Part shown: positions 36,524-44,326 of the stretch, piece by piece
Layout: each line of letters starts with the position of its first letter
How positions within the stretch are numbered: position 1 is the first letter of the stretch
Source: Eubacterium sp.
GTDB taxonomy: Bacteria; Bacillota; Clostridia; Oscillospirales; Acutalibacteraceae
Assembly (NCBI GenBank): GCA_022511225.1
Contig: JAFLRZ010000002.1
Coordinates: 1 to 64,000, forward strand
Direction: 5' to 3'
Length of the DNA stretch: 64,000 bases
The notes under the pieces: model-generated
What the model was told of the DNA's origin: nothing
What the model saw: only the letters and a program-made list of their open reading frames with translations
The model's database searches: none
Made by a program: the position numbers and the translations under genes

Positions 36524-37477
36524 ATGACAGAAAAAGCAAGCAGAAACAAAACGATTGACATATCTGTGGACGAGGGCAAATCTTATCTTGAAAAATGCAT
36601 TACCCTTAAAAGCAAGGCAGACGCAGAGTCAATAACAGACAAAACGATTAATGGCGACACGTTTGATATTCTTCCCCTGCTTCCTGAAAAATTTGTTGAT
36701 TTGCTGATTGTAGATCCTCCGTATAATATTGATAAAAATTTCGGCGGTAACAAATTCAAAAAAACCTCTGACGAACTGTATGCCGAATACACTGAAAGCT
36801 GGATAAAGCTTGTGCTTCCTTTACTGAAAGATGACGCTACTATCTACGTATGCTGCGACTGGAAGTCAAGCACCGTTATCGCATCAGTTCTCAAAAAATA
36901 CTTTCATATTCAAAATCGTATCACATGGCAGAGAGAAAAGGGCAGAGGCGCACTCACGAACTGGAAAAACGGTATGGAGGATATCTGGTTTGTAACAATG
37001 TCAAACGAATACACTTTCAATGTTGAGGACGTAAAAATCAGAAAGAAGGTAGTTGCGCCGTACCGAGTTGACGGCAAGCCCAAGGACTGGATAGAAAGCG
37101 AAAACGGGAATTTCAGGAACACATACCCATCAAACTTCTGGGATGATATTTCAATCCCCTACTGGTCTATGCCCGAGAATACGGCACACCCTACACAAAA
37201 GCCTGAAAAGCTTCTTGCAAAGCTGATACTTGCGAGCTCTAACGAGGGGGATATTGTGCTTGATCCCTTCCTCGGCTCAGGCTCAACATCAGTGACCGCG
37301 AAAAAGCTTAATCGCCATTTTGTCGGAATTGAGCAGAATCCCCAATACTGTATATGGGCTGAGAAAAGGCTTGAAGCAGCAGATAAAGACATCACGATTC
37401 AAGGCTATGCAGACGGTGTTTTTTGGGAAAGGAACACGGCATCCTTGCAAAAGAAGTATAACGAAAAAAGGAAATGA
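36524..37477 (+). CDS. Orphan DNA adenine methyltransferase (beta class)
   Basis: A 317-residue N6-adenine or N4-cytosine DNA methyltransferase. The catalytic motif IV is D64-P-P-Y67. The target-recognition region lies between, and the SAM-binding motif D247-PFLGSGST is C-terminal. The order IV-TRD-I defines the beta class. DPPY favours adenine methylation. HPTQKPEKLL and the ending KKLNRHFVGIEQNPQY are standard. No restriction endonuclease or specificity subunit is nearby, so it is an orphan enzyme, unusually set between two glycan-synthesis genes. AGGTG lies before the start. Recognition sequence unknown. Confidence 0.9.
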   Translation: MTEKASRNKTIDISVDEGKSYLEKCITLKSKADAESITDKTINGDTFDILPLLPEKFVDLLIVDPPYNIDKNFGGNKFKKTSDELYAEYTESWIKLVLPLLKDDATIYVCCDWKSSTVIASVLKKYFHIQNRITWQREKGRGALTNWKNGMEDIWFVTMSNEYTFNVEDVKIRKKVVAPYRVDGKPKDWIESENGNFRNTYPSNFWDDISIPYWSMPENTAHPTQKPEKLLAKLILASSNEGDIVLDPFLGSGSTSVTAKKLNRHFVGIEQNPQYCIWAEKRLEAADKDITIQGYADGVFWERNTASLQKKYNEKRK

Positions 37478-37478
37478 T

Positions 37479-38441
37479 ATGAATAAATTGATTTCTGTAA
37501 TCGTACCTGTTTACAAGACTGAAAAATATATCGGCAGATGTGTAGAAAGTCTTGTAAATCAGACGTATAAGAACATCGAAATACTGCTTGTTGATGACGG
37601 TTCACCCGACAACTCCCCTGCTCTTTGCGATGAATGGGCAAAAAAAGACAGCAGAATTAAGACCTTTCACAAAAAGAACAACGGTGTTGCTGCTGCAAGG
37701 CAGTTCGGTGTAGCCGAAGCGACAGGCGAATATATTATGTTTGTTGACAGTGACGACTGGGTAAGAGAGGATACGTGCGAATATCTGATTTCGCTGATAA
37801 ACCGTGGTGATTATCAGGTTGCCTGCTGCTCATATTGCCTTACAAAAGATAATGCAGAGCCGTCTGAAACAGACAATGAAATCATCACAGAACTTGATTT
37901 TAACGGCATTATAAAGGGACTTTATGACTATTATCTGTGGTCAATGTGCTTTAAGCTTTTCAAAAAAGAACTGTTTGAAAAAGCTGAAATCCCTGAAATA
38001 ACGCTGACAGTCAGCGAGGATTTGCTTACGAATTTCTACGTTTTCAGGCAATGTGACAGTATTATTGTTTCAAACAAGGAAAAATATTTGTATTTCAGGC
38101 ACAGCGGTTCTGTTATGACTAAAATGACAATGAAAAGGATAACAGACCAGCTAAGTGCATACAAAGCAATCTGCGATATGCTTGACGAGGGCACTCCGGC
38201 ACATTGCTACAGTATGGCAAATCGACTTATTAATGACTTTCAGCTTGTAAACAGCGTAATTAATAAAGGTGAAAGTGCAGAGCTTTCCGCCCCTCTTATC
38301 AGTGATATAAAAGAGTGCAAAAAATATATTTTCAAAAAAGAAAATAATTACTGTATGGGAACAAAATATCAAATTGCGTACCTGCTCCTTATGAATTTCC
38401 CTAAGCTTTACGGCTTATTGATAAAGATAATCGGAAAATAA
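37479..38441 (+). CDS. Glycosyltransferase family 2
   Basis: A 320-residue GT2 (GT-A fold) transferase. The start ISVIVPVYKTEKYIGRCVESLVNQTYKNIEILLVDDGSPDNS is diagnostic, and the DXD-type metal site is VDSDDW near residue 93. The ATG at 37479 (with AAAGGA upstream) is preferred to an in-frame ATG at 37320 inside the methyltransferase gene. It begins one base after the preceding stop. It probably adds a sugar in capsule, wall or exopolysaccharide assembly together with the DUF1919 protein. Donor and acceptor are unknown. There are no membrane helices. Confidence 0.88.
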   Translation: MNKLISVIVPVYKTEKYIGRCVESLVNQTYKNIEILLVDDGSPDNSPALCDEWAKKDSRIKTFHKKNNGVAAARQFGVAEATGEYIMFVDSDDWVREDTCEYLISLINRGDYQVACCSYCLTKDNAEPSETDNEIITELDFNGIIKGLYDYYLWSMCFKLFKKELFEKAEIPEITLTVSEDLLTNFYVFRQCDSIIVSNKEKYLYFRHSGSVMTKMTMKRITDQLSAYKAICDMLDEGTPAHCYSMANRLINDFQLVNSVINKGESAELSAPLISDIKECKKYIFKKENNYCMGTKYQIAYLLLMNFPKLYGLLIKIIGK

Positions 38442-38448
38442 CATTAAC

Positions 38449-38487
38449 AAAAAAACAGCTTGAATTCGATGTTCAAGCTGTTTTTTG
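38449..38487. terminator. Bidirectional terminator between the GT2 and alpha-toroid genes
   Basis: A CAGCTTGAA / TTCAAGCTG stem flanked by A and T runs serves both the rightward GT2 gene and the leftward cobalamin-locus operon. Confidence 0.88.
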
Positions 38488-38546
38488 ATGGGCAATACTA
38501 CAAGCGTACAATGACACTTCTGTTTTGCTTTATAAAAACAAATAGA

Positions 38547-39686
38547 TTATCTGCTTTCCTTTTTCTTTGCGGTGATTACTGCAAAGGCTGCTGTGCAGAA
38601 AGCTATGCCAAAAGCTGCACCAAAAATATTGTCACCGGTTGCAGGTGACTTTTTCTCTGCATTTGTCTTTTCTGTTGTTTCCTTTTCGGTCTTATCAATC
38701 TGAGATGTGGTTTCTTCTTTTGACGGTTTAGTGGTTTCTTCAAAATCATAATCGTCTAAACCGTTAAACAACTCATCAATAGCTACAACAATGTAGTAAA
38801 GAGAAATTCCGCGAAGTGCGTCTGCCGTGGCAAAAGCATTGTCGCCGTCATTCATATAAGTATAAACACCTACTGATGATCCCTTGAAGCTCGTCAAAGC
38901 ATTATAAGCGCTATCACAGGCTTCCTTGATTTCGTCATTATCTTCATCACTGCTGAAATAAGCTGAGCACAGAGCCATAAGTGCAAGTGCCGTTGAGTCA
39001 GCATTTGGCTCAGTGCCGTACTCTCTGTTATAGCAATATCCGCCGTCAACCTTATAAGTTTCAAGAACTGCAAGGCAATCAGAAATCACCTCTTCATAAT
39101 CAAAGCTATACGTTGAAAGAGCTGTTATAAGATATGCAGTATTATCACAGCCTAAGCCGTAATAGTTCATACCGTTGCCCTTTTCATAATAATTTTCAAT
39201 CAAAGTATCACAAAGTGTTTTACCGAAGCTTTCATCTTCAACAAAAATTGATGCAGGAATGATTACGTTGTATTCATACGGCGAAGCAGGAAGCACTGTA
39301 GGATCCATCTTGCTGAAGTTATCAAGCAGAGTAGAAAACGTGTCGTCATCTTCAATGTCAACATACATCATTATCTGAATTGCAGCTGCATACGCAGTAA
39401 GTGTTTCGCCGTTGCTTGTAACGAGCTTTCCATCGTTTGCACTGAGATTTTCCTTAACTGCAGTGGCGAAAGAATCAACATTATTAACCTCTGCACCTGA
39501 GCTTACGAGATAATAAAGCTCTAAAGCGTCATCAACTGTGTATGACTCTTTTGAAAGGTAATCGACAGCACCCTGAAGCTCTGCCATAAGCTCGTCTGAC
39601 GTAACCTTTTTGTCCTCGGCAAGCGCAGTAATGCCTGTGCTCATAACAAGGCAAACCGCAATAATAACAGCAATAATTTTTTTCAT
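38547..39686 (-). CDS. Wall-anchored alpha-toroid protein, intrinsic-factor-like domain
   Basis: A 379-residue exported protein with a signal peptide (about 1-24). It then has a helical repeat domain (about 30-310) with the terpenoid-cyclase/prenyltransferase toroid pattern: repeated ALALMALCSAYF, DNTAYLITALSTY and NAFATADALRGISLYY helices. This is the fold of the alpha domain of intrinsic factor and transcobalamin. A Thr/Glu/Lys linker follows, then SPATGD, a membrane helix and AKKKESR, a sortase signal. The start has AGGAGG. It is co-transcribed with the DUF4430 lipoprotein under a cobalamin riboswitch. It is therefore inferred to form half of a surface corrinoid-binding site; direct enzyme activity is unlikely. 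Confidence 0.85.
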   Translation of the reverse strand: MKKIIAVIIAVCLVMSTGITALAEDKKVTSDELMAELQGAVDYLSKESYTVDDALELYYLVSSGAEVNNVDSFATAVKENLSANDGKLVTSNGETLTAYAAAIQIMMYVDIEDDDTFSTLLDNFSKMDPTVLPASPYEYNVIIPASIFVEDESFGKTLCDTLIENYYEKGNGMNYYGLGCDNTAYLITALSTYSFDYEEVISDCLAVLETYKVDGGYCYNREYGTEPNADSTALALMALCSAYFSSDEDNDEIKEACDSAYNALTSFKGSSVGVYTYMNDGDNAFATADALRGISLYYIVVAIDELFNGLDDYDFEETTKPSKEETTSQIDKTEKETTEKTNAEKKSPATGDNIFGAAFGIAFCTAAFAVITAKKKESR

Positions 39687-39703
39687 TTTTGTCCTCCTAA
39701 AAA

Positions 39704-40420
39704 TCAATATTTACAAACGAAGCTGAATTCAATACAGTCTCCGTCTTTAATAACGTATTTATCACAGCTTTGCCAGATGGATTTTGAATTTACAGTGTAT
39801 GTCCATCCGCTCTGACTTCCGCAGTCTTTTTCATCAATATTGTTAAAGCCTAAAATGTACTTACCGTAAGCACTGCTTTTAACGCTAATCGTAACACCCT
39901 GTTTGTCACAAGCAGTTTTCAGTGCATCATATGCGGTACTACCGTTCTTAACTGTAACGCTCGTACTGCTCATTATAACCCCGTCAGACGGAACAAAGCT
40001 CTCGTGCCCTGACTTAAGATCATCCATATTATCAAGAATGCTTTTACATTCAACAGCTACGGTGCAGGTAACAGTTGACGAAGTGGTGGTCTGCTTTTGG
40101 GTTGCAGATTTTTTAGTAGTAGTTGTGGTAGATTTAGTTGTCGATTTCCTTTTGGTTGTTGCCTGAATTGTAGTTTTTGCGGTACTGCTTGTACTTTGCG
40201 TTGTGCTTTTTGACGTAGTGCTTTTTTGCTCGGATTTTTTAGTCGTTGATTTATTTTGGGTATCATCAGCTAAAGTGCCTGTAAGTTCACTAACTGTTGT
40301 ATTTTTTGTTGTGCTTTCTGATATAGACGTGCCTGTAATGTTTGCAGGAGAATCTGCACTGCATCCGAAGAAAGTAAAGCATATAATAAAGCTTAATAGA
40401 ATAACTGTAAATTTTTTCAT
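39704..40420 (-). CDS. DUF4430 lipoprotein, transcobalamin beta-domain-like
   Basis: A 238-residue lipoprotein. The signal peptide ends at a lipobox-like FFGC (C about 20), with an unusual Phe at -3. A very Thr/Ser/Lys-rich stalk (about 25-120) leads to a DUF4430 domain (about 125-238; GSTAYDALKTACDKQGV...SGWTYTVNSK...KDGDCIEFSFV). DUF4430 corresponds to the C-terminal cobalamin-contacting domain of transcobalamins. The ATG at 40420 is preceded by AGGGG, which lies in the riboswitch expression-platform stem. It is 17 bases from the alpha-toroid gene. Probable role: membrane-tethered partner in corrinoid capture. Confidence 0.87.
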   Translation of the reverse strand: MKKFTVILLSFIICFTFFGCSADSPANITGTSISESTTKNTTVSELTGTLADDTQNKSTTKKSEQKSTTSKSTTQSTSSTAKTTIQATTKRKSTTKSTTTTTKKSATQKQTTTSSTVTCTVAVECKSILDNMDDLKSGHESFVPSDGVIMSSTSVTVKNGSTAYDALKTACDKQGVTISVKSSAYGKYILGFNNIDEKDCGSQSGWTYTVNSKSIWQSCDKYVIKDGDCIEFSFVCKY

Positions 40421-40428
40421 AAAAAATA

Positions 40429-40448
40429 CCCCTGCCATTTGGACAGGG
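40429..40448 (-). promoter_or_regulatory. Expression-platform hairpin of the cobalamin riboswitch
   Basis: On the minus strand CCCTG(T)CC-AAAT-GGCAGGG is followed by GTATTTTTT and then the ATG. The stem contains the only ribosome site (AGGGG) and precedes a T run. It could therefore block translation, end transcription, or both, when cobalamin is bound. Confidence 0.65.
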
Positions 40449-40507
40449 ATATAGAAGGACTTTTAAAATCCATTGCTTTTCCACTTGCCCAAAAGCTGAA
40501 TTTGTTT

Positions 40508-40680
40508 GCACGGCAGGTATCCCGACTTGTGATATAGTGCACTAATTAATACACGTACAAATACGCCTTCTCAGTTTCCCAATGGCAAATGTATTTGTTT
40601 CATCAGATACGGTAATGGCGGTTGCTTGAGATTCGCACTCAATTCCCTTTTAATTTCGGCATTACACCAAAAGACCGTTA
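40508..40680 (-). promoter_or_regulatory. Cobalamin riboswitch
   Basis: Read on the minus strand, the leader has the ordered conserved elements of the cobalamin aptamer. These are GGTGTAATGCC, AAAAGGGAATTGAGTGCGAA, TCTCAAGCAACCGCC, GCCATTGGGAAACTGAGAAGGC and the B12 box AAGTCGGGATACCTGCC (40512-40528). It starts a few bases from the predicted transcript start and ends upstream of the expression-platform hairpin. Such elements switch genes off when cellular cobalamin is high. It controls the DUF4430 lipoprotein and alpha-toroid genes, tying both to corrinoid acquisition. Confidence 0.93.
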
Positions 40681-40693
40681 ATACTATGCTTTT

Positions 40694-40721
40694 AGTATAC
40701 CATTAAAACTAAATTTGTCAA
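40694..40721 (-). promoter_or_regulatory. Promoter of the cobalamin-riboswitch operon
   Basis: On the minus strand TTGACA (40721-40716), a 16-base spacer and TATACT (40699-40694) form a near-perfect promoter. The -35 overlaps the stop codon of hpt, so the riboswitch operon is transcribed separately from hpt. Confidence 0.82.
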
Positions 40722-41257
40722 CTATTATATATTTCTTCTTTAAGAACACCTATGTACGGAAGATTTCTGTAAAACTGATCATAGTCGAGGCCGTAGCCTA
40801 CTACAAATTCGTTAGGCACGTCAACACCGACGTAATCTGCACTTATATCGGCAACTCGTCTTGCAGGCTTGTCAAGAAGTGTGATAATAGAAATTGAGTT
40901 GGCGTTTCGATTTGAAAGCATATCTACTATATGCTTAAGCGTTCTTCCCGTATCAAGAATATCCTCAACAAGAAGCACGTCAAAGCCAGTTAAATCATCA
41001 GCTACGTCCTTGATGATTTTGATATTATTGCTTGAAACAGTACCCGAGCCGTAGCTTGATGCCTGAATAAAATCAATAGTGCACGGCAAATCTATGTACC
41101 TTGACAAATCTGTTAAAAAATATATTGACCCCTTAAGAACGCCTATAACAAGCAGTTTCTTGCCTGCAAAATCCCTTGTTATCTGCTCACCAAGCTTTTT
41201 TGCAATAGCACTAAGCTCTTCCTCGGTAACTAAAATGCGCTCTATATCCTCGTGCAT
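40718..41257 (-). CDS. hpt: Hypoxanthine phosphoribosyltransferase
   Basis: A 179-residue cytosolic purine-salvage enzyme converting hypoxanthine or guanine plus PRPP to IMP or GMP. The PRPP-binding loop VLLVEDILDTGRTL (about 97-110) and the flexible-loop SYGSGT are standard, as is GVLKGSIYFLTDL for pyrophosphate binding. The length is normal for the family. It ends inside the promoter of the cobalamin operon. It follows rlmH by about 30 bases and probably ends that operon. No terminator separates it clearly from the next promoter. Confidence 0.95.
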   Translation of the reverse strand: MHEDIERILVTEEELSAIAKKLGEQITRDFAGKKLLVIGVLKGSIYFLTDLSRYIDLPCTIDFIQASSYGSGTVSSNNIKIIKDVADDLTGFDVLLVEDILDTGRTLKHIVDMLSNRNANSISIITLLDKPARRVADISADYVGVDVPNEFVVGYGLDYDQFYRNLPYIGVLKEEIYNS

Positions 41258-41286
41258 ATTCTATCCTCCGTACCTTTATCTTCACG

Positions 41287-41766
41287 TCACTTATGATATT
41301 TACTGTTATTTGAAATGGAAAATGCTCTGTATATCTGCTCTAAAAGCACCATTCTTGCAAGCTGATGCGGAAGCGTCATTTTACCGAATGAAAGCTTGTA
41401 GGAGCCGAGTGCCTTTACGCTGTCGCAAATTCCGAATGAACCGCCTATGATAAAGCAGATATGAGAGCTTTTAAGCGTTACGTTCTCTAACAGCTTTGAA
41501 AAATCAGGGCTTGAGTATTCTTTTCCCTCGATGCAAAGCGGTATTACTGTCGCTGTCTTAGGTATTTTTTTCTCAATGCGCTCGCCCTCCTTGGCAAGCA
41601 CGTTATTTATCTCGGACTGCGACGGATTATCACCGCACCGTTCCTCGGCAACCTCAATAATGTTGACCTTTGCAAAGGCACCGAGCCTTTTGATATATTC
41701 ACTGCAGCCGTCACGCAGGTAGCTCTCCTTAAGCTTACCGACAGCTATAACCGTTACGTTTATCAT
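41287..41766 (-). CDS. rlmH: 23S rRNA (pseudouridine1915-N3)-methyltransferase
   Basis: A 159-residue SPOUT-class methyltransferase that modifies helix 69 of 23S rRNA. It has the family SAM knot FIIGGSFGICDSVKALGSYKLSFGKMTLPHQLARMVLLEQIYRA and the characteristic C-terminal YHK. Full-length. The ATG overlaps the stop of the upstream hydrolase gene by four bases (ATGA type), so the two are translationally coupled. This pairing of rlmH with a WalJ/YycJ hydrolase is widespread in Firmicutes. Confidence 0.96.
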   Translation of the reverse strand: MINVTVIAVGKLKESYLRDGCSEYIKRLGAFAKVNIIEVAEERCGDNPSQSEINNVLAKEGERIEKKIPKTATVIPLCIEGKEYSSPDFSKLLENVTLKSSHICFIIGGSFGICDSVKALGSYKLSFGKMTLPHQLARMVLLEQIYRAFSISNNSKYHK

Positions 41767-42551
41767 ATCGTAATCCCCCTGCCTGCATTTTCCTCGGGAG
41801 AAACGTAGAGCCTATAATCCTGATTCTCAAGAAGTCCAAGCTCAGAAAGTGCTGAAACAGCCGTCTGCCTTGCGATTTCAGGCAGATTATTCTCACGGCT
41901 CAGATGACAAAGAACAAATCTTGTAGTACCGCTTTCTGCAAGCTCCTTTATAAACTCACTGCAAGCGAAGTTAGATAAATGACCTCTTTCGCTGAGTATT
42001 CTCTGCTTGAGGGGATATGGATAAGGACCCATCTGAAGCATAGTCGTTTCGTGATTTGATTCAATAAAAATCATATCAACCCCTCGGAGCACCTGCTTTG
42101 CATTCTGTGTTACGAAGCCGGTGTCAGTGCAAATTCCAACACTTCTGCCGCTATCAAAATTAAATCTGTAGCCAAGGCAATCAACACTGTCGTGACTCTG
42201 CTTGAAGCCCATAATCTCAACACCGCCGATATTGGTATGATAATCAAACGTCCTTATATCCGTAGTGTAATCAATCAGCTTTTCACTGTACATTTTTTCA
42301 ATACAGGCTTCGCTCGCAAAAACGGGTACGCTATGCTTTTTTGAAAAAACTCTCAGCCCCTTACTGTGATCAGTATGCTCGTGGCTTACAAAAACCGCCT
42401 CTATACTGTCCGGTGAAACATCGATAGCCTTCAGTGCATCCTCACATCTTTTTGCCGAAACTCCAATGTCGACAAGAAGGTTGTGTCCCTTTGAGCTTAT
42501 AAGTATTGAATTTCCGCTGCTGCCTGAAAAAAGCTGACACACTCTTGCCAT
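41763..42551 (-). CDS. WalJ/YycJ-like metallo-beta-lactamase-fold hydrolase
   Basis: A 262-residue metallo-hydrolase. The metal site HxHxDH is SHEHTDHSKGL (about 57-67), with later ligands in CTDTG and CHLSRENNLPE. It resembles YycJ/WalJ, a predicted cytosolic exonuclease-type phosphodiesterase linked to wall growth and DNA repair. The substrate is not proven. It shares an operon with rlmH. The start is the first ATG after the murA unit, without an obvious alternative. Confidence 0.88.
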   Translation of the reverse strand: MARVCQLFSGSSGNSILISSKGHNLLVDIGVSAKRCEDALKAIDVSPDSIEAVFVSHEHTDHSKGLRVFSKKHSVPVFASEACIEKMYSEKLIDYTTDIRTFDYHTNIGGVEIMGFKQSHDSVDCLGYRFNFDSGRSVGICTDTGFVTQNAKQVLRGVDMIFIESNHETTMLQMGPYPYPLKQRILSERGHLSNFACSEFIKELAESGTTRFVLCHLSRENNLPEIARQTAVSALSELGLLENQDYRLYVSPEENAGRGITI

Positions 42552-42671
42552 ATTCTTCTCCGATTAGGCAAAGTAAACCAAATCCGAACACGGTTTTTAA
42601 TGGCTAATTTGCCTATGTATAAATCATAATAGGGGTCAATGCAATATCGACCCCTAAATATTTTAGTTATA

Positions 42672-43964
42672 TTAACCTGCGTTTGAAACTGTTTCTGAGT
42701 CAGCGTCGTTGATAGTTACACGCTTAATATCAGCACCGATAGCACTGAATTTTTCAACAACGTCCTCGTATCCACGGTCTATATAAACGATATTTTCTAT
42801 TACCGTTTCGCCCCTTGCAGCAAGACCTGCAATAATCATTGCCGCACCTGCACGAAGGTCGGTTGCTTTGATTTTAACACCTGAAAGGAAATCAACACCC
42901 TCGATAACCGCAATCTTTCCGTCAACCTGAATATCTGCTCCCATACGAAGAAGCTGACCTACGTACTGAAAACGGCTGTCCCACACACCTTCTGTAAGAA
43001 TGCTCGTGCCGTTTGCGAGAGAAAGCAGTACAGCCATCTGCGGCTGCATATCAGTCGGAAATCCCGGATGAGGCATAGTCTTAACGTTGCACCTTGTAAG
43101 CTCCTTAAAACGAGTTACACGAATTGCATCGTCATACTCAATAATTTCTGCACCTGCCTCGATGAGCTTTGCACTTATTGACTCAAGGTGCTTTGGAATA
43201 ATGTTCTTGATAAGCACGTCACCGCCGCAGGTAGCAGCAGCAACCATATACGTACCTGCTTCAATCTGATCAGGTATAATTGAGTAGGTACAGCCGTGAA
43301 GCTTTTCTACTCCGCGGATTTTTATAACGTCAGTACCTGCACCGCGAACGTCGGCACCCATTGAATTAAGGAAGTTTGCAAGGTCAACAATATGAGGCTC
43401 TTTAGCAGCGTTTTCGATAATCGTAAGTCCTCTTGAGAGCACTGCCGCAAGCATTATATTGATAGTTGCGCCCACCGAAACCTGATCCATATATATAGAT
43501 GCGCCCACAAGCTTGTCCGCTTTTGCGCATACCATACCCTCAATAGTGTCAACAGTTGCACCAAGCATTCTGAAGCCCTTGATATGAAGGTCGATAGGTC
43601 TTGTGCCAAAATCACAACCACCGGGCATCGCAACCTCTGCATTCTTAAATCTGCCGAGCATAACGCCGATGAGATAATAGCTTGCGCGAAAATGAGAAGC
43701 CAAGTCATACGGCACGCTCTTACAGGTTACGGAACGTGAATCAATCTCAATAGTGTTGTTGTTTATCATTTTAACTCCTGCGCCCATTCGGTTCAGGATT
43801 TGTATAATTAAGCTTACATCGCTGATGTTTGGAATATTTTCTATACGAACTACGTCATCACATAAAAGTGCTGCAGGTAAAATTGCAACAGCGGCATTCT
43901 TCGCACCGCTGATATTAACCTCACCGAAAAGCTCGTTTCCGCCTTGAATAACGAAATTTTCCAA
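42672..43964 (-). CDS. murA: UDP-N-acetylglucosamine 1-carboxyvinyltransferase
   Basis: The first committed enzyme of peptidoglycan synthesis, transferring enolpyruvate from PEP to UDP-GlcNAc in the cytosol. About 430 residues with ISGAKNAAVAILPAALL near the N-terminus and the PEP-binding Cys, C117, in MPGGCDFGTRPIDLH (the fosfomycin target). The start is assigned to a TTG at 43964: it gives the family-typical MENFVIQGGNEL start, and AGAGGTGAG precedes it correctly. An in-frame GTG at 43973 would sit inside that ribosome site. The gene has a long 5' leader of about 270 bases. Confidence 0.95.
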   Translation of the reverse strand: MENFVIQGGNELFGEVNISGAKNAAVAILPAALLCDDVVRIENIPNISDVSLIIQILNRMGAGVKMINNNTIEIDSRSVTCKSVPYDLASHFRASYYLIGVMLGRFKNAEVAMPGGCDFGTRPIDLHIKGFRMLGATVDTIEGMVCAKADKLVGASIYMDQVSVGATINIMLAAVLSRGLTIIENAAKEPHIVDLANFLNSMGADVRGAGTDVIKIRGVEKLHGCTYSIIPDQIEAGTYMVAAATCGGDVLIKNIIPKHLESISAKLIEAGAEIIEYDDAIRVTRFKELTRCNVKTMPHPGFPTDMQPQMAVLLSLANGTSILTEGVWDSRFQYVGQLLRMGADIQVDGKIAVIEGVDFLSGVKIKATDLRAGAAMIIAGLAARGETVIENIVYIDRGYEDVVEKFSAIGADIKRVTINDADSETVSNAG

Positions 43965-44239
43965 GCATCTCACCTCTCTTTATTAGGTTCTATATTTAAG
44001 TAGGTAATAATCGTAATATTATAGTTTGCTGTTGAGCACATATTATGTATGCCATAAGCAGATACATTATACCAAATACTGTATGTAAAATAAATCATAT
44101 TCAGTATATTTTCATCAAAATGTAATCATTGTCGATTGTTGTCTAAATTGTATATTCGACATTTTTGCATACTATATATTGTATGATTTTAATTTTGATA
44201 AATATTAAGTCAAAATATTGTGCTTTGAGCAGTAACAAA

Positions 44240-44268
44240 ATAGTAACACGATGTAATCAAATTGTCAA
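44240..44268 (-). promoter_or_regulatory. Promoter upstream of murA
   Basis: On the minus strand TTGACA (44268-44263), a 17-base spacer and TACTAT (44245-44240) with TGT just before it form an extended -10 promoter. Between it and the murA start lie about 270 AT-rich bases without a gene; no known riboswitch was recognised there. Confidence 0.7.
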
Positions 44269-44326
44269 TATTTATCAGCAATAATATTTAAATAAATTAT
44301 GAGTAATAAATCTATATTAAGCCAAG

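Noticed and set aside
37320-37478. A longer N-terminus for the GT2 glycosyltransferase
   Set aside because: It would overlap the DNA methyltransferase gene and lacks a ribosome site; ATG 37479 gives the canonical GT2 start.
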